A stretch of DNA of 39,677 nucleotides from Dehalococcoidales bacterium (GCA_021161775.1 JAGGZY010000023.1:1-39677); one strand, 5' to 3'. Positions 7,437 to 15,625 are shown, numbered from the stretch's first letter. Numbers and translations are program-made. The notes: generated from the letters alone by a model not told the origin.

Positions 7437-8396
7437 TCATAACCTGTCATCCTCGAGGGTTTTATCACTCTCTTCAGGTAACTTCCCCACCGGAGTCTTA
7501 CTGGCTAGTCTCAGTTTATCCTCAAATCTATCCAGCTTTCGGCTCGACTCATCATATCGGTGAGCCGCATTCCGAATATGGGTACCCACTATCCTATAAT
7601 CATCCTGAAAATCCCCAAGGTCACCCTGCAGACGCTCCAGATAGCCCAGGATTTCCCGAGCCGTCTGCTCAATGTGGAGTCCCTTCAAACCCTGAACAAT
7701 GACCTGCAAATAGGCATAAAAACTGTTCGGCGACACCGGGATAACCCTCTTGCGGAGGGAGTAAGAATATATCTCCCCTTCCTCAGCATGACCGCGCAGT
7801 ATCGTCTCATAATAAACATTCTCTGCCGGGATATACATCAGAGCAAAGTCAAAGGTATCTTCATCGGGCAGTATATATTTAGCCACGCTATCAATATGCC
7901 CTTTAATCGTCCGCGTAAACTGCCCCCGGAGGGCTTCCCGCTCTTTCTCACCTTCGGCATTAAGTATCCGCTTGAAATCCTCTAGAGGAAACTTAGCATC
8001 AATCGGAACTAAATGTCCGCCAATATGAATAATAGCATCCACGATTTTACCATTTTGAAATCCATACTGGAGAGAATAATTCTCCCGGGGCAGAACATCA
8101 GCTAATAACCTCTCCAGCAACAGCTCGCCAACACCTCCCCGGAACTTCGGCGCTCGCAACAGCTCCTGCAAACGGGTAACATTCTTACCTACCTCCTGAA
8201 TACCCTCCGCCTGCCGAGTCAACTCACCCAGTCGCTCCCGCACATCACCAAAAACCTTTATGCCCCCCTCCAGCTTCTCCCCTAATGTCTTCGACAAGGT
8301 ATCACTCTGCTCCCGGAATACCTTCCGCTGATGAACCCTACTCGCAATAAGTAGCCCCACCAGGACTACCAGCAGAACTATTATCGCTATCTCCAT
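7437..8396 (-). CDS. rmuC: RmuC family DNA recombination protein
   Basis: 319 residues. An N-terminal membrane anchor (IAIIVLLVVLVGLLIAS) is followed by a short coiled coil (about 25-80). The RmuC domain then carries FRGGVGELLLERLL, the nuclease-like DAIIHIGGHLVPIDAKFPLEDF (D, DxK pattern), DFALMYIPAENVYYE and PVSPNSFYAYLQVI. E. coli RmuC limits inversions at short inverted repeats, and the domain has a PD-(D/E)xK-like fold. The coiled coil is much shorter than in E. coli RmuC (about 475 residues), as is common in short RmuC forms. Confidence 0.93.
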   Translation of the reverse strand: MEIAIIVLLVVLVGLLIASRVHQRKVFREQSDTLSKTLGEKLEGGIKVFGDVRERLGELTRQAEGIQEVGKNVTRLQELLRAPKFRGGVGELLLERLLADVLPRENYSLQYGFQNGKIVDAIIHIGGHLVPIDAKFPLEDFKRILNAEGEKEREALRGQFTRTIKGHIDSVAKYILPDEDTFDFALMYIPAENVYYETILRGHAEEGEIYSYSLRKRVIPVSPNSFYAYLQVIVQGLKGLHIEQTAREILGYLERLQGDLGDFQDDYRIVGTHIRNAAHRYDESSRKLDRFEDKLRLASKTPVGKLPEESDKTLEDDRL

Positions 8397-8434
8397 TCCT
8401 ACCCCGCTTAATCAAGATTCCCTCTTACTACCTC

Positions 8435-8440
8435 ATTATA
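8435..8440 (-). promoter_or_regulatory. Extended -10 element upstream of rmuC
   Basis: On the minus strand TGGTATAAT (TATAAT at 8435-8440) matches the extended -10. No good -35 sits 17 bases away. The predicted start near 8428 gives a leader of about 32 nt containing a purine-rich tract. Confidence 0.45.
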
Positions 8441-8667
8441 CCATCAGGACTGGCTAAATAAACACAACTAGCTCCGAGGGTGAGCATCTACTGAGCATAT
8501 GAACGAACAAGCTTCCCTATTTCGTTGAGGAGGTTTATAATTAGAGAGTTTTATTTGGTACCAGGCAAAGACTCATTAGAACAAACCCAATAAATGCGAG
8601 ATTCAGATAGAAGCTGAGTTTAATTCTACTAAAAGCAAGACTTCAGGACCCCGCCTGTTGAGACCCT
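8441..8667. other. Non-coding stretch between rmuC and tRNA-Ala
   Basis: No frame with a ribosome site and no strong hairpin was found. An AT-rich patch (TTTATAATTAG, about 8535) resembles a -10 box but leads to no gene. A weak 4-bp hairpin followed by T residues just past the tRNA 3' end (8640-8660, minus strand) could help end the tRNA transcript. Confidence 0.35.
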
Positions 8668-8743
8668 TGGTGGAGCTGAGGGGACTCGAACCCCTGACTT
8701 CCTCCGTGCAAGGGAGGCGCTCTCCCAGCTGAGCTACAGCCCC
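8668..8743 (-). tRNA. tRNA-Ala (anticodon UGC)
   Basis: The reverse complement folds as a standard cloverleaf. The 7-bp acceptor stem is GGGGCTG/CAGCTCC with one G-T pair, the D arm is GCTC/GAGC, and the anticodon stem CCTCC/GGAGG encloses the loop CTTGCAC (anticodon TGC). The T arm is AGGGG TTCGAGT CCCCT and the discriminator is A. CCA is encoded at 8668-8670. There is no intron. Confidence 0.97.
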
Positions 8744-8756
8744 ACTGGCTAGAGCT

Positions 8757-8786
8757 ATTATAAACAATAAACAGCCTTATTCGCAA
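8757..8786 (-). promoter_or_regulatory. Promoter of tRNA-Ala
   Basis: On the minus strand TTGCGA (8781-8786), an 18-nt spacer and a perfect TATAAT (8757-8762). The predicted start near 8750 is about 7 nt upstream of the mature tRNA 5' end. Confidence 0.7.
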
Positions 8787-8806
8787 TTTGAGAGGTAGTC
8801 ATTCCG

Positions 8807-9619
8807 ATGACACTAGCTAATCTACTCAGCCTGCTGGGAACAGGGCTAGGCGCTGGCTTTGCCAGTGGTCTCCTCGGAGTCGGCGGCAGCTTCATTATGA
8901 CCCCGGTTCAGTATATGGTGTTTACCCAGATGGGTATCCCAGCTGACCTCGCCGTCAGGCTAGCTTTCGGCACCAGCCTAGCGGTTATTCTACCTACTGC
9001 CGCCAGCGGCACCTGGAGACATCATAAACAGGGAGCCGTAAGATGGAAAACCGCCCTCATTATGGGTAGCTGTAGCCTAGCCTGCGCTTATGGCGGAGCC
9101 ACCCTCGCCAGTTACCTCCCCGGAGCCATCCTCAAGATAGTCTTCGGCGTTGTCGTTATCGCTACCGGTATCAGAATGCTTATCCCCAAATCAGCCAAGG
9201 CTAATGAAACACCAAAGACCAACCCTTGGCTCTGGGCCGCCTGGGGAGTACCCATCGGCTTAATCAGTGGCTTGTCTGGAGTGGGAGGCGGGATACTAGC
9301 TGTGCCGATTATGGTAATGGCCCTCAAATTCAGGATGCATAACGCTATCGCTACCTCACTAGCCGTGGTGATGATTACCAGTATTGGGGGCATCATCGGC
9401 TATATTACCCACGGACAGGGGGTCCCCGGACTGCCGGCTCATTGCCTGGGCTATGTCAATCTAGAAGCTTGGGCTCTGCTGGCGGCGACCAGCATTGGTA
9501 TGGCTCAACTTGGTGTCAAAACTGCTCATCGGCTTCCCGGTAGGCAGTTAAGATACATCTTTATCGGGGTTGCGTTTTATATGGGTCTCAGGATGCTGGG
9601 AGCCTTTGGCATAGGCTGA
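8807..9619 (+). CDS. TSUP family (TauE/SafE) permease
   Basis: 270 residues with about eight hydrophobic segments in two homologous halves. Each half opens with the family glycine motif: GLLGVGGSFIMTPV near residue 20 and GLSGVGGGILAVPI near residue 156. Both are followed by a second re-entrant motif (FGTSLAVILPTA and IATSLAVVMITS). TSUP proteins export or import sulfite, sulfoacetate or related anions; the substrate cannot be read here. Start by a GAGAGGT site upstream of 8807. It converges on the iron operon, from which the hairpin at 9640-9666 separates it. Confidence 0.9.
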   Translation: MTLANLLSLLGTGLGAGFASGLLGVGGSFIMTPVQYMVFTQMGIPADLAVRLAFGTSLAVILPTAASGTWRHHKQGAVRWKTALIMGSCSLACAYGGATLASYLPGAILKIVFGVVVIATGIRMLIPKSAKANETPKTNPWLWAAWGVPIGLISGLSGVGGGILAVPIMVMALKFRMHNAIATSLAVVMITSIGGIIGYITHGQGVPGLPAHCLGYVNLEAWALLAATSIGMAQLGVKTAHRLPGRQLRYIFIGVAFYMGLRMLGAFGIG

Positions 9620-9630
9620 GCTACCGGGGC

Positions 9631-9666
9631 TAAAACCAAAACTGCCCGACTTTTCGCCGGGCAGTT
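9631..9666 (-). terminator. Rho-independent terminator of the fur-feo operon
   Basis: A 9-bp stem (AACTGCCCG at 9640-9648 with CGGGCAGTT at 9658-9666) and a 9-nt loop. On the minus strand it is followed by TTTTGGTTTTA, and it sits 6 bases after the last feo-operon stop. On the plus strand the tail is A-rich, so it is less likely to end the TSUP transcript. Confidence 0.7.
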
Positions 9667-9672
9667 AAAATT

Positions 9673-10155
9673 CTATTCCTCGACTAAATGCTCGCTACTG
9701 GTATTCGGGGAGGCACGATGCCTCTGGCGAATAAAGTAGATTATCACCAGCGATACCGGCAGCAGGAATATTGCCGGCGTAAATGGCGGTCCACAGCCAG
9801 CCAGAAAATCCGCCGGTGGGTTAACCCAGACTTCTTCCCCAGGGATAGAACCAGCCACCTTATCAAATATCGCCATCCCGGCCATAATCCATATCATAAT
9901 ACTTGCCACCACCGACTTAGCCAACTGATGAATATTACTCTCGAAGTTATTGGCACTGGACATATACATTATGCCAGCACCGACCAGGATAATCCCGGTC
10001 CACCATAGCCACATCCCTGACATCTCCAGCGGGCCCCAGCAAACCCCCTCTACCCCATACCGCCCCAGCACCACGAACTCCATAATCCCAAAAACTAGAA
10101 CGATGATGCCAAAAACAGAAACAAATACCGAGCCTGCAGTTGATATTTTCCTCAT
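9673..10155 (-). CDS. Unknown four-helix membrane protein at the end of the feo operon
   Basis: 160 residues. Four hydrophobic segments lie at about 8-28, 47-66, 82-100 and 125-145, the last before a basic, polar tail. Loop 3-4 contains a conserved-looking AGCGPPFTPA and the first loop contains CWGPLEMSG. I do not recognise a named family. The ATG directly abuts the feoB C-part stop (TAAATG), and the only terminator of the operon follows it. It is therefore translated with FeoB and is a candidate accessory subunit for iron transport; this role is inferred from position alone. Confidence 0.7.
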   Translation of the reverse strand: MRKISTAGSVFVSVFGIIVLVFGIMEFVVLGRYGVEGVCWGPLEMSGMWLWWTGIILVGAGIMYMSSANNFESNIHQLAKSVVASIMIWIMAGMAIFDKVAGSIPGEEVWVNPPADFLAGCGPPFTPAIFLLPVSLVIIYFIRQRHRASPNTSSEHLVEE

Positions 10156-11391
10156 TTAAGCTACCCCCAATCCCATTCCTATTAAGCGGAGAATACCTCC
10201 GTAAGCGAACACGGTAACAGCCAGAACCCCTAGGGTAGCGCCAAACTCCTTGGCATTCTGCTCCTTTATCATCAGCACAAAGGTAGCCAAACAGGGGAAG
10301 TAGACAGAAAGCAACACCACCGAGCTAAACATCTGCCAGCCGGTTAGCTGTATACCCCCCAGCAGCCCCACCGCCAAATCCTTTCTCAAAAAGCCTGCCA
10401 CCAAAGGAGCTACTGTCTCTTGAGGTAAGCCAAATCCCCCGCTTATCACCGGAGATAAGGCATGACCTAAGTGAGCCATACCCCCGGTTAGATACAGCAA
10501 TTGAACAATCACGCAACCCAGCAACATAAAGGGTACCGCCACCCGCAGGAAACTGGTGGTCCTCATCCATGTCTTTCGCCATACATTCCCCCGGGTGGGC
10601 ATCCGATACGGGGGTACATCTATTAGCATCTCCGGCGACTGCCCGGGCCAAATCTTGTTAAGGATGTAACCGACCACAAAGTAGCCAATAATCAGCGCGA
10701 TGAAAACAAAACCTATCTTCTCCGGTATCAACTCCTGCATCATCCCGATTTGGGCCCCACAGGGAACAAATACCCCCAGCAGCACCATCATCATAAAACG
10801 CTGTTTCCTGGTCTCCAACGCCCGGGTTGCGGCTACCCCAGGGACATTACATCCCAGGGAGAGAATGGTCGGTACAATAGCATAACCGTGAAGTCCAATC
10901 TTGTGTAGCACGGTATCAATCAGCACGGCTAGCCGCGGCAGATACCCGATATCCTCCAGGAACGCCATTACCAGATAGAAGGCAATTATCGCCGGCAGGA
11001 CGACAGCTATCGGCATAAAAAGACCGGTGGTCAGCACCCCTCCCGCCTCAAAACAGATATCACCAGCATAGCCTGGCTGGAATACCGCCGGGTTACCGGC
11101 AAAGATGTTAAATAGCCAGGTCCCCTTCCCCGGGAAGACCGAGCCTAACCAGGGGATATAGTGGTCACCAAAAACCTTGACCAAAAAACCATCAGTAAAG
11201 AATCCGGCAAAGGTGCTGAAGAACATCCAGAAGCCGTAGATAACCGCAATAGCAAACGGGATACCTGTCTTGGGCCTAACGGTAATATCAGCAATAGCAT
11301 CCTTCAGGGTATGTTTATAAGCCCCAACCTCAACGGTCTCCTTGGTTATCCTATCGACTAGGTCCCATCTCTGGTCAATAGTGAGTTCCAC
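10156..11391 (-). CDS. feoB: FeoB membrane (permease) half, separate gene
   Basis: 411 residues. After a short N-terminal helix (RWDLVDRITKET) come the two Gate (nucleoside-recognition) modules and the FeoB C domain. The FeoB signatures present are EDIGYLPRLAVLID (146-160) and SLGCNVPGVAATRALE (178-192, with Cys181), repeated partly as LRKDLAVGLL and FPCLATFV in the second half. It forms the membrane channel of the ferrous iron transporter. The start is a GTG with GGGGGGTG upstream, inside the last 34 bases of the GTPase gene and in another frame. The usual FeoB is one chain of about 650-770 residues, so here it is split. Confidence 0.9.
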   Translation of the reverse strand: MELTIDQRWDLVDRITKETVEVGAYKHTLKDAIADITVRPKTGIPFAIAVIYGFWMFFSTFAGFFTDGFLVKVFGDHYIPWLGSVFPGKGTWLFNIFAGNPAVFQPGYAGDICFEAGGVLTTGLFMPIAVVLPAIIAFYLVMAFLEDIGYLPRLAVLIDTVLHKIGLHGYAIVPTILSLGCNVPGVAATRALETRKQRFMMMVLLGVFVPCGAQIGMMQELIPEKIGFVFIALIIGYFVVGYILNKIWPGQSPEMLIDVPPYRMPTRGNVWRKTWMRTTSFLRVAVPFMLLGCVIVQLLYLTGGMAHLGHALSPVISGGFGLPQETVAPLVAGFLRKDLAVGLLGGIQLTGWQMFSSVVLLSVYFPCLATFVLMIKEQNAKEFGATLGVLAVTVFAYGGILRLIGMGLGVA

Positions 11392-11918
11392 TTTTCACCC
11401 CCCGTTCGCTTAATAACCCCCGCTACTTTTACCGGGGCTGCCTCACTTATTCGGGACACCAGTTGCTTAATCCCCTCCCCTTGCACCGCTACTGTCGGCA
11501 CTACTGGCACCCCTAGAATCTGCTCTAGCCTCTTAGCATCTATCTTCACCTTGCTATCCCTAGCCACATCCCACATATTTAAGGCAACAACAACCGGATA
11601 ACCCCGCTCGAGAATCTCCAGAACCAGATATAGCCCCCGCTCTATTTTAGAAGCATCAAGAACACATATCACCGTAGCCCTCTTCTCCTCCTCAAGCATC
11701 CTTACAGCGACCTCTTCAGCTCCATCCTTGGGCTCAAGGGAGAAGGTGCCAGGAACATCCACCAGCTCTACATACTCCCCATCAACCAGCATCCGCCCCT
11801 TCTCATAATCAACCGTGGTTCCCGGATAGTTGGATTCAATAACCCTGGCTCCGGTTAACCGGTTAAACAGGGCTGATTTACCGACATTAGCCTGACCCAT
11901 CAGTAGTATCTTATCCAT
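11358..11918 (-). CDS. feoB: FeoB GTPase half, separate gene
   Basis: 186 residues forming a G domain. G1 is GQANVGKS (8-15), G2 is in NYPGTT (30-35), G3 is DVPG (54-57), G4 is NMWD (114-117, the FeoB form of NKxD) and G5 lies near TVAVQGEG. It ends about 25 residues after G5, so the helical GDI domain that normally links the G domain to the membrane part is missing. It overlaps feoA by 8 bases and the permease gene by 34. It hydrolyses GTP to gate Fe(II) import together with the permease half. Confidence 0.92.
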   Translation of the reverse strand: MDKILLMGQANVGKSALFNRLTGARVIESNYPGTTVDYEKGRMLVDGEYVELVDVPGTFSLEPKDGAEEVAVRMLEEEKRATVICVLDASKIERGLYLVLEILERGYPVVVALNMWDVARDSKVKIDAKRLEQILGVPVVPTVAVQGEGIKQLVSRISEAAPVKVAGVIKRTGGEKWNSLLTRDGT

Positions 11919-12141
11919 CTTTCATCTCTACCATAATTTTATTAGCCAGTCCCCGACCAATCGAGGCATTACTTCTATCAACCATAATTACCACCGGCCC
12001 CTTGAGCGGTTGCTTGCTCATCATCTTAACCTCCTTGCCCTCCCTGATACCCATACCAGCGACCTGCGCCCGCAAATCGGAACCAATGCTTTTAATCACC
12101 CCAGTCTCTTCATATTTCATCTCGGACAGCTTTTTCTTCAT
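11911..12141 (-). CDS. feoA: FeoA domain protein (second copy, adjacent to feoB)
   Basis: 76 residues with an SH3-like FeoA domain: IKSIGSDLRAQVAGMGIREGKEVKMM followed by PVVIMVDRSNASIGRGLANKIMVE. The MGIREG turn and the IGRGLAxKI block are the family hallmarks. FeoA is a small cytosolic partner of FeoB. It overlaps the GTPase-half gene by 8 bases and follows the other feoA after 68 bases. Confidence 0.9.
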   Translation of the reverse strand: MKKKLSEMKYEETGVIKSIGSDLRAQVAGMGIREGKEVKMMSKQPLKGPVVIMVDRSNASIGRGLANKIMVEMKDG

Positions 12142-12209
12142 TCGTTACCTCACTATTAAATACTAATGCCTCTCATTTGCAACAATCCCTACAAAAAAAT
12201 TTTCTAGCC

Positions 12210-12419
12210 CTACCTCACTTCTATCTTCTGGGCCATACCACGACCGATAGCTATCACATTCCTATCTACCTCAACTGCTACCGGTCCATAATTAGACACT
12301 ATCCTTACCGTTCTGCCCTCAAACAAACCCCTCAGGAATAGCTTTTGCCTTAAACCACGTCCCCCCCGGATAGCCACAATCCGGGCTCGTTCCCCAACTC
12401 CAACCTGACTCAATACCAT
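12210..12419 (-). CDS. feoA: FeoA domain protein (first copy)
   Basis: 69 residues. LSQVGVGERARIVAIRGGRGLRQKLFLRGLFEGRTVRIV and VEVDRNVIAIGRGMAQKI match the FeoA SH3-like fold. An upstream GTG at 12443 is in frame, but ATG 12419 lies two bases after the fur stop and gives the typical N-terminus, with AGGGAAG from the end of fur as ribosome site. Two tandem feoA genes suggest a FeoA heterodimer or two separate contacts with split FeoB. Confidence 0.88.
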   Translation of the reverse strand: MVLSQVGVGERARIVAIRGGRGLRQKLFLRGLFEGRTVRIVSNYGPVAVEVDRNVIAIGRGMAQKIEVR

Positions 12420-12421
12420 AA

Positions 12422-12868
12422 TTATCTTCTTCCCTGACGGCACTTAGCACAATAGCCAGTCATAGTAACCTCTACCCCAGTAATATCAAATCCCTCTTTA
12501 CGAGCTACATCTTTTCTCATCTCCGGGCATAACCGGCATTTAAACTCCACAACCTTACCACAGCCCAAGCACACCAGATGATGATGCTCCACGGCTGACT
12601 TTATCTCATAGTGGTGGCGCGATTCACCAAAGCGAAGTTCATCAATTACCCCTGCCTTCTTGAGCATCTGCAGATTTCGGTAAACCGTGGACAAGCTAAG
12701 ACGAGGGTCCTTCTTGCGTGCCTGGCGATAAATCTCATCAGCATCCAGATGCTCATGCCCCCGGCCGATAATATCCAGGATTAACGCCCGCTGGCTGGTT
12801 ATCCTTAACCCCGACGAACTTAATGCCTGACGCTCGGTCAGCAAGGCTTTTTCTTTAGTTGCCATCAT
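12422..12868 (-). CDS. fur: Fur family metal-responsive repressor
   Basis: 148 residues. A winged helix with RITSQRALILDII and the recognition region SLSTVYRNLQML (58-69) precedes a dimer domain with HHHLVCLGCGKVVEF. Three CxxC pairs are seen: C100/C103, C111/C114 and C140/C143. Two of these would form the structural zinc site, and C111/C114 is extra. Family members are Fur, PerR or Zur; the position at the head of the feo genes argues for Fur. It probably represses its own operon. No convincing ribosome site precedes the ATG. Confidence 0.9.
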   Translation of the reverse strand: MMATKEKALLTERQALSSSGLRITSQRALILDIIGRGHEHLDADEIYRQARKKDPRLSLSTVYRNLQMLKKAGVIDELRFGESRHHYEIKSAVEHHHLVCLGCGKVVEFKCRLCPEMRKDVARKEGFDITGVEVTMTGYCAKCRQGRR

Positions 12869-12901
12869 TATTCTACACGCTAACGCTTATTATTCGCAGA
12901 A

Positions 12902-12930
12902 ACTATAACACATCGCTATTCCGTTGTCAA
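12902..12930 (-). promoter_or_regulatory. Sigma-70-type promoter of the fur-feo operon
   Basis: On the minus strand TTGACA (12925-12930), 17-nt spacer, TATAGT (12902-12907). The predicted start is near 12895, 27 nt before fur. The AT-rich stretch just downstream (GCGAATAATAAGCG, about 12880-12895) is a possible operator, but it is not a clean 19-bp Fur box. Confidence 0.7.
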
Positions 12931-13000
12931 CACCCTGTACTCATTCATATGATTAGTAACACGTTGTTGTTCTATTTTATTGTTGAGAGCCGCTCTTCTT

Positions 13001-13087
13001 TGTCATTGCGAGCCGAAGGCGTGGCAATCTCCAGCAATAAAGCCTATAGTAAGATTGCTTCGGCTCCTGGCGCTCCTCGCAAAGACA
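13001..13087. repeat. Imperfect palindromic repeat, MITE-like
   Basis: It starts TGTCATTGCGAGCCGAAGG and ends CTCCTCGCAAAGACA. The arms are imperfect inverted repeats (TGTCATTGCGAG against CTCGCAAAGACA; GGCAATCT against AGATTGCTT), about 87 bp in total. The TGTCATTGCGAG...CTCGCAATGACA pattern is a well-known non-coding dispersed repeat in several bacterial phyla. It lies between fur and the patatin gene and has no coding frame. Confidence 0.75.
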
Positions 13088-13167
13088 GGTAGGATTGTTA
13101 GAGTTTTCTCGAACCCGCAATTAAAAGTGTTCCCTATCTAAACTAGCTCACACCCAATAGAGGGATT

Positions 13168-13977
13168 TTAGCTCCCGAGTTGCCTCTTTATCTCGGCGAT
13201 AGCGTGACGAGCCGCCCGCTGTCCCCGCAGAATACTCTCCTCAGCACGATGAAAATCACCCTGACGAATCGTCCCCGGATGGGGAGCAATAACGATATCG
13301 GCATCCCTAATCCCGGCTATCGCTACTTGATACCCCATAATCGAAAGCGTCTGCATCAATACACTAAAAACATTAGGCTTCCTTAGATTTTCGGGATTAT
13401 TACCCTGATTACGGTAGTCTAAATAAGGTATCACATTAACCGCAATAACGAAATCAGCCCCCATTTCCCGAGCTACCCTCACCGGTACCGGATCTACCAA
13501 AGCACCATCAACCAGATACCGACCGTGCCATTTAGCTGGTGAAAATATTACCGGGATAGAGGCACTGGCACGAACCCCATCGACCACCGAACCCTGATTA
13601 ATTACTACCTCTTCACCACTATTTATGTCGGTAGCCACACAGGCAAACGGTATTCCCAAATCATCAAAGCTAGCATCACCAATAACGGATTCCAGCCATT
13701 TTTCCAGTCTTCCCCCCTTAGCGAAACCGGTTCTGGGTAGTGTTATATCCGCTACTAGTGATAGTGTTTTCCTGCGGCTGAGATTCATTACAGCATCGGT
13801 TATTTGATTAACATCCTTACCCGCCGCGTAAAATGCCCCGATTATCGCCCCCATACTGGTGCCAGCAATTATATCAACAGGAATACCCTCCCTCTCCAGA
13901 ACCGCCAGTACCCCAACATGGGCAATCCCTCGCGCCGAGCCACTACCCAGCGCTAAGCCAACTTTTCTCTGATTCAA
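13168..13977 (-). CDS. Patatin-like phospholipase (RssA/NTE type)
   Basis: 269 residues. The oxyanion loop is GSGSARG (11-17), the nucleophile elbow GTSMG has Ser41, and the catalytic dyad aspartate is Asp157 in VDGALVDPVP. RASASIPVIFSPAKWHGRYLVDG is also typical. It is a serine lipid hydrolase of the inner membrane face or cytosol. There is no signal peptide. It is the last gene of the nurA-herA run, 28 bases after herA; a functional tie to DNA processing is not evident. Confidence 0.9.
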   Translation of the reverse strand: MNQRKVGLALGSGSARGIAHVGVLAVLEREGIPVDIIAGTSMGAIIGAFYAAGKDVNQITDAVMNLSRRKTLSLVADITLPRTGFAKGGRLEKWLESVIGDASFDDLGIPFACVATDINSGEEVVINQGSVVDGVRASASIPVIFSPAKWHGRYLVDGALVDPVPVRVAREMGADFVIAVNVIPYLDYRNQGNNPENLRKPNVFSVLMQTLSIMGYQVAIAGIRDADIVIAPHPGTIRQGDFHRAEESILRGQRAARHAIAEIKRQLGS

Positions 13978-14005
13978 TTAACCTGCCTTTCTGCTCACTA
14001 AATAC

Positions 14006-15625
14006 TCAACCCCAGAGTTCCTCAATATCCTGTTCTGCCTGCTTGGTAATATCGGTTTTGCTTGGGGTGAACCTCCGGTAATAAGTTTCACCGTAATCAC
14101 AGGGCTTAAACGAGACCGGCATCGGCACCGCATAACCAAAGATAAGCGCCTGTTGTTTGGAAGCTAGCTTAGCCAGCACCGTTTTTAACTCACCCTTGCC
14201 CGATACCCCGGACAGCACACTATCAATATCCCGGTCATTATCTAACGAAAATGCTATCTTGCTCCCCAACTGGGACATAACTTCATCATCAATCCCGCTG
14301 GGGCGCTGGTCAATCACCAGCAGGGTAACATTATACTTGCGCATCTCACGGGCAATTCTGCCGAAAATAGTCTGTGAGGCTACCTCAGGATTAAGGAACT
14401 TGTGTGCCTCCTCAATGCTTATTACTAGTGGGGTAGGCTTAGCCGAATCCTCAGCCATCGCCACCTCTACCCTCTCCTGATACCTATCGTAGATGCGGCG
14501 ACTGAGCAGATTAGCCACCAGCATATAAGAGGTAATATCCTGATACCGACCAAACTCCAGAACCACATTCTTGCCCTGCTCAAGATAACCCAAAATTCTA
14601 CCTACGGTATCCCCCGAAGCCTGAGGCTGGAGGAAACCAAGCCGACTAAGCTTAGCCAGTCCTCGCTTCAGATTCTGAAAGGTGCTCTCGTGAATGCTCA
14701 GCTCGCCCAGCAAATCCTTGGTCTCATCCACCCCCTTTAAGGCAAGGGTATTCTTTAGCCAGTTCTTACCGAATCTCCGGTGTAATTCATATACCGCATT
14801 AACCGCCGGCTCGGTAAGATTTAGGGTCTGACGAAGCAGTGCCATAACCGCCGGCTCTATCTCATCATAGCCAATCCTGACCACAAAATCGGGGGTCAAT
14901 CCCTTCCGCAGGGAACTCTTCTCATCAAGCGCAAACACAGCTACCTGAGATGGGAAAAGCTGCTTTAACCCCTTCACAAACCGCTGTTTACCCTCATCAG
15001 TGCCCTTCCAGCCATACTCGCTGTGCATATCAAAGATAAGGTTCACCGCCTTTGATTTCTGAAGCATCCCGATGAGCAATTGACGGGTAAAGAAGGTCTT
15101 CCCAGTGCCACTCTTACCGAAGATGCCACTGGAACGCTCAACAAATCTCTCCATATTGAGGCAGAGTTTGATTTCCATATCCAGCGGATTACCAATATGA
15201 AACCTCTCCTCATCCTCCTTACCGAAGACCTGCTCAAACTCATCCTGAGATGCCAATTTGACCTCGGAGAAGTGGCTGGGTATTGTCTTTACCGGTTGAG
15301 AGCCTTTAGTTTTAGCATCAGCCTGGCCGCCAATAACCTGATAGGGGGTAACCTGAAGGGTTCCATAGGTGCTGGTGCCCGTCAGCACCTCAGCCACAAA
15401 GGAGTCCGAGATATCGGGGGGAGTAATCGTAAGCCGAGGGTCAACCACCCCCAGGCTGATATCGGTTATCATCCCCAGGAAACACTGTTTTCGCCCGTAA
15501 ATGGTGACATATCGCCCCACCACCATATCCTCAACCGAAGCTGAGCTATCCAGTCTAACCTCAACCCCCCTTGTCAAGGAACCACCGGTCACAATACCTA
15601 ATCGCTGATTATTCGTCGGGGTCAT
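14006..15625 (-). CDS. herA: HerA-type hexameric DNA translocase/helicase
   Basis: 539 residues. An N-terminal HAS barrel (about 1-100, with VVGRYVTIYG) precedes a FtsK/HerA RecA-like ATPase. Walker A is GIFGKSGTGKTF (167-178), Walker B is PLVISIEEAHKFL, and a downstream block (FGRIAREMRKYNVTLLVIDQRPSGI) carries the sensor residues and arginine finger. HerA pumps double-stranded DNA and, with NurA, resects DNA ends. Its ATG overlaps the preceding HAS-barrel gene by 4 bases (ATGA). nurA starts the same gene run, so a NurA/HerA machine is likely. Confidence 0.9.
   Translation of the reverse strand: MTPTNNQRLGIVTGGSLTRGVEVRLDSSASVEDMVVGRYVTIYGRKQCFLGMITDISLGVVDPRLTITPPDISDSFVAEVLTGTSTYGTLQVTPYQVIGGQADAKTKGSQPVKTIPSHFSEVKLASQDEFEQVFGKEDEERFHIGNPLDMEIKLCLNMERFVERSSGIFGKSGTGKTFFTRQLLIGMLQKSKAVNLIFDMHSEYGWKGTDEGKQRFVKGLKQLFPSQVAVFALDEKSSLRKGLTPDFVVRIGYDEIEPAVMALLRQTLNLTEPAVNAVYELHRRFGKNWLKNTLALKGVDETKDLLGELSIHESTFQNLKRGLAKLSRLGFLQPQASGDTVGRILGYLEQGKNVVLEFGRYQDITSYMLVANLLSRRIYDRYQERVEVAMAEDSAKPTPLVISIEEAHKFLNPEVASQTIFGRIAREMRKYNVTLLVIDQRPSGIDDEVMSQLGSKIAFSLDNDRDIDSVLSGVSGKGELKTVLAKLASKQQALIFGYAVPMPVSFKPCDYGETYYRRFTPSKTDITKQAEQDIEELWG

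Noticed and set aside
8520-8560. Promoter-like TTTATAATTA in the rmuC-tRNA gap
   Set aside because: No gene or structured RNA follows on either strand.
11358-11391. Sequencing frameshift as the cause of the FeoB split
   Set aside because: A whole helical domain is missing and the second gene has its own ribosome site and start, which one indel would not explain.
12880-12898. Fur box near the fur promoter
   Set aside because: The AT-rich stretch is not a convincing palindrome, so it is mentioned only as a possible operator.
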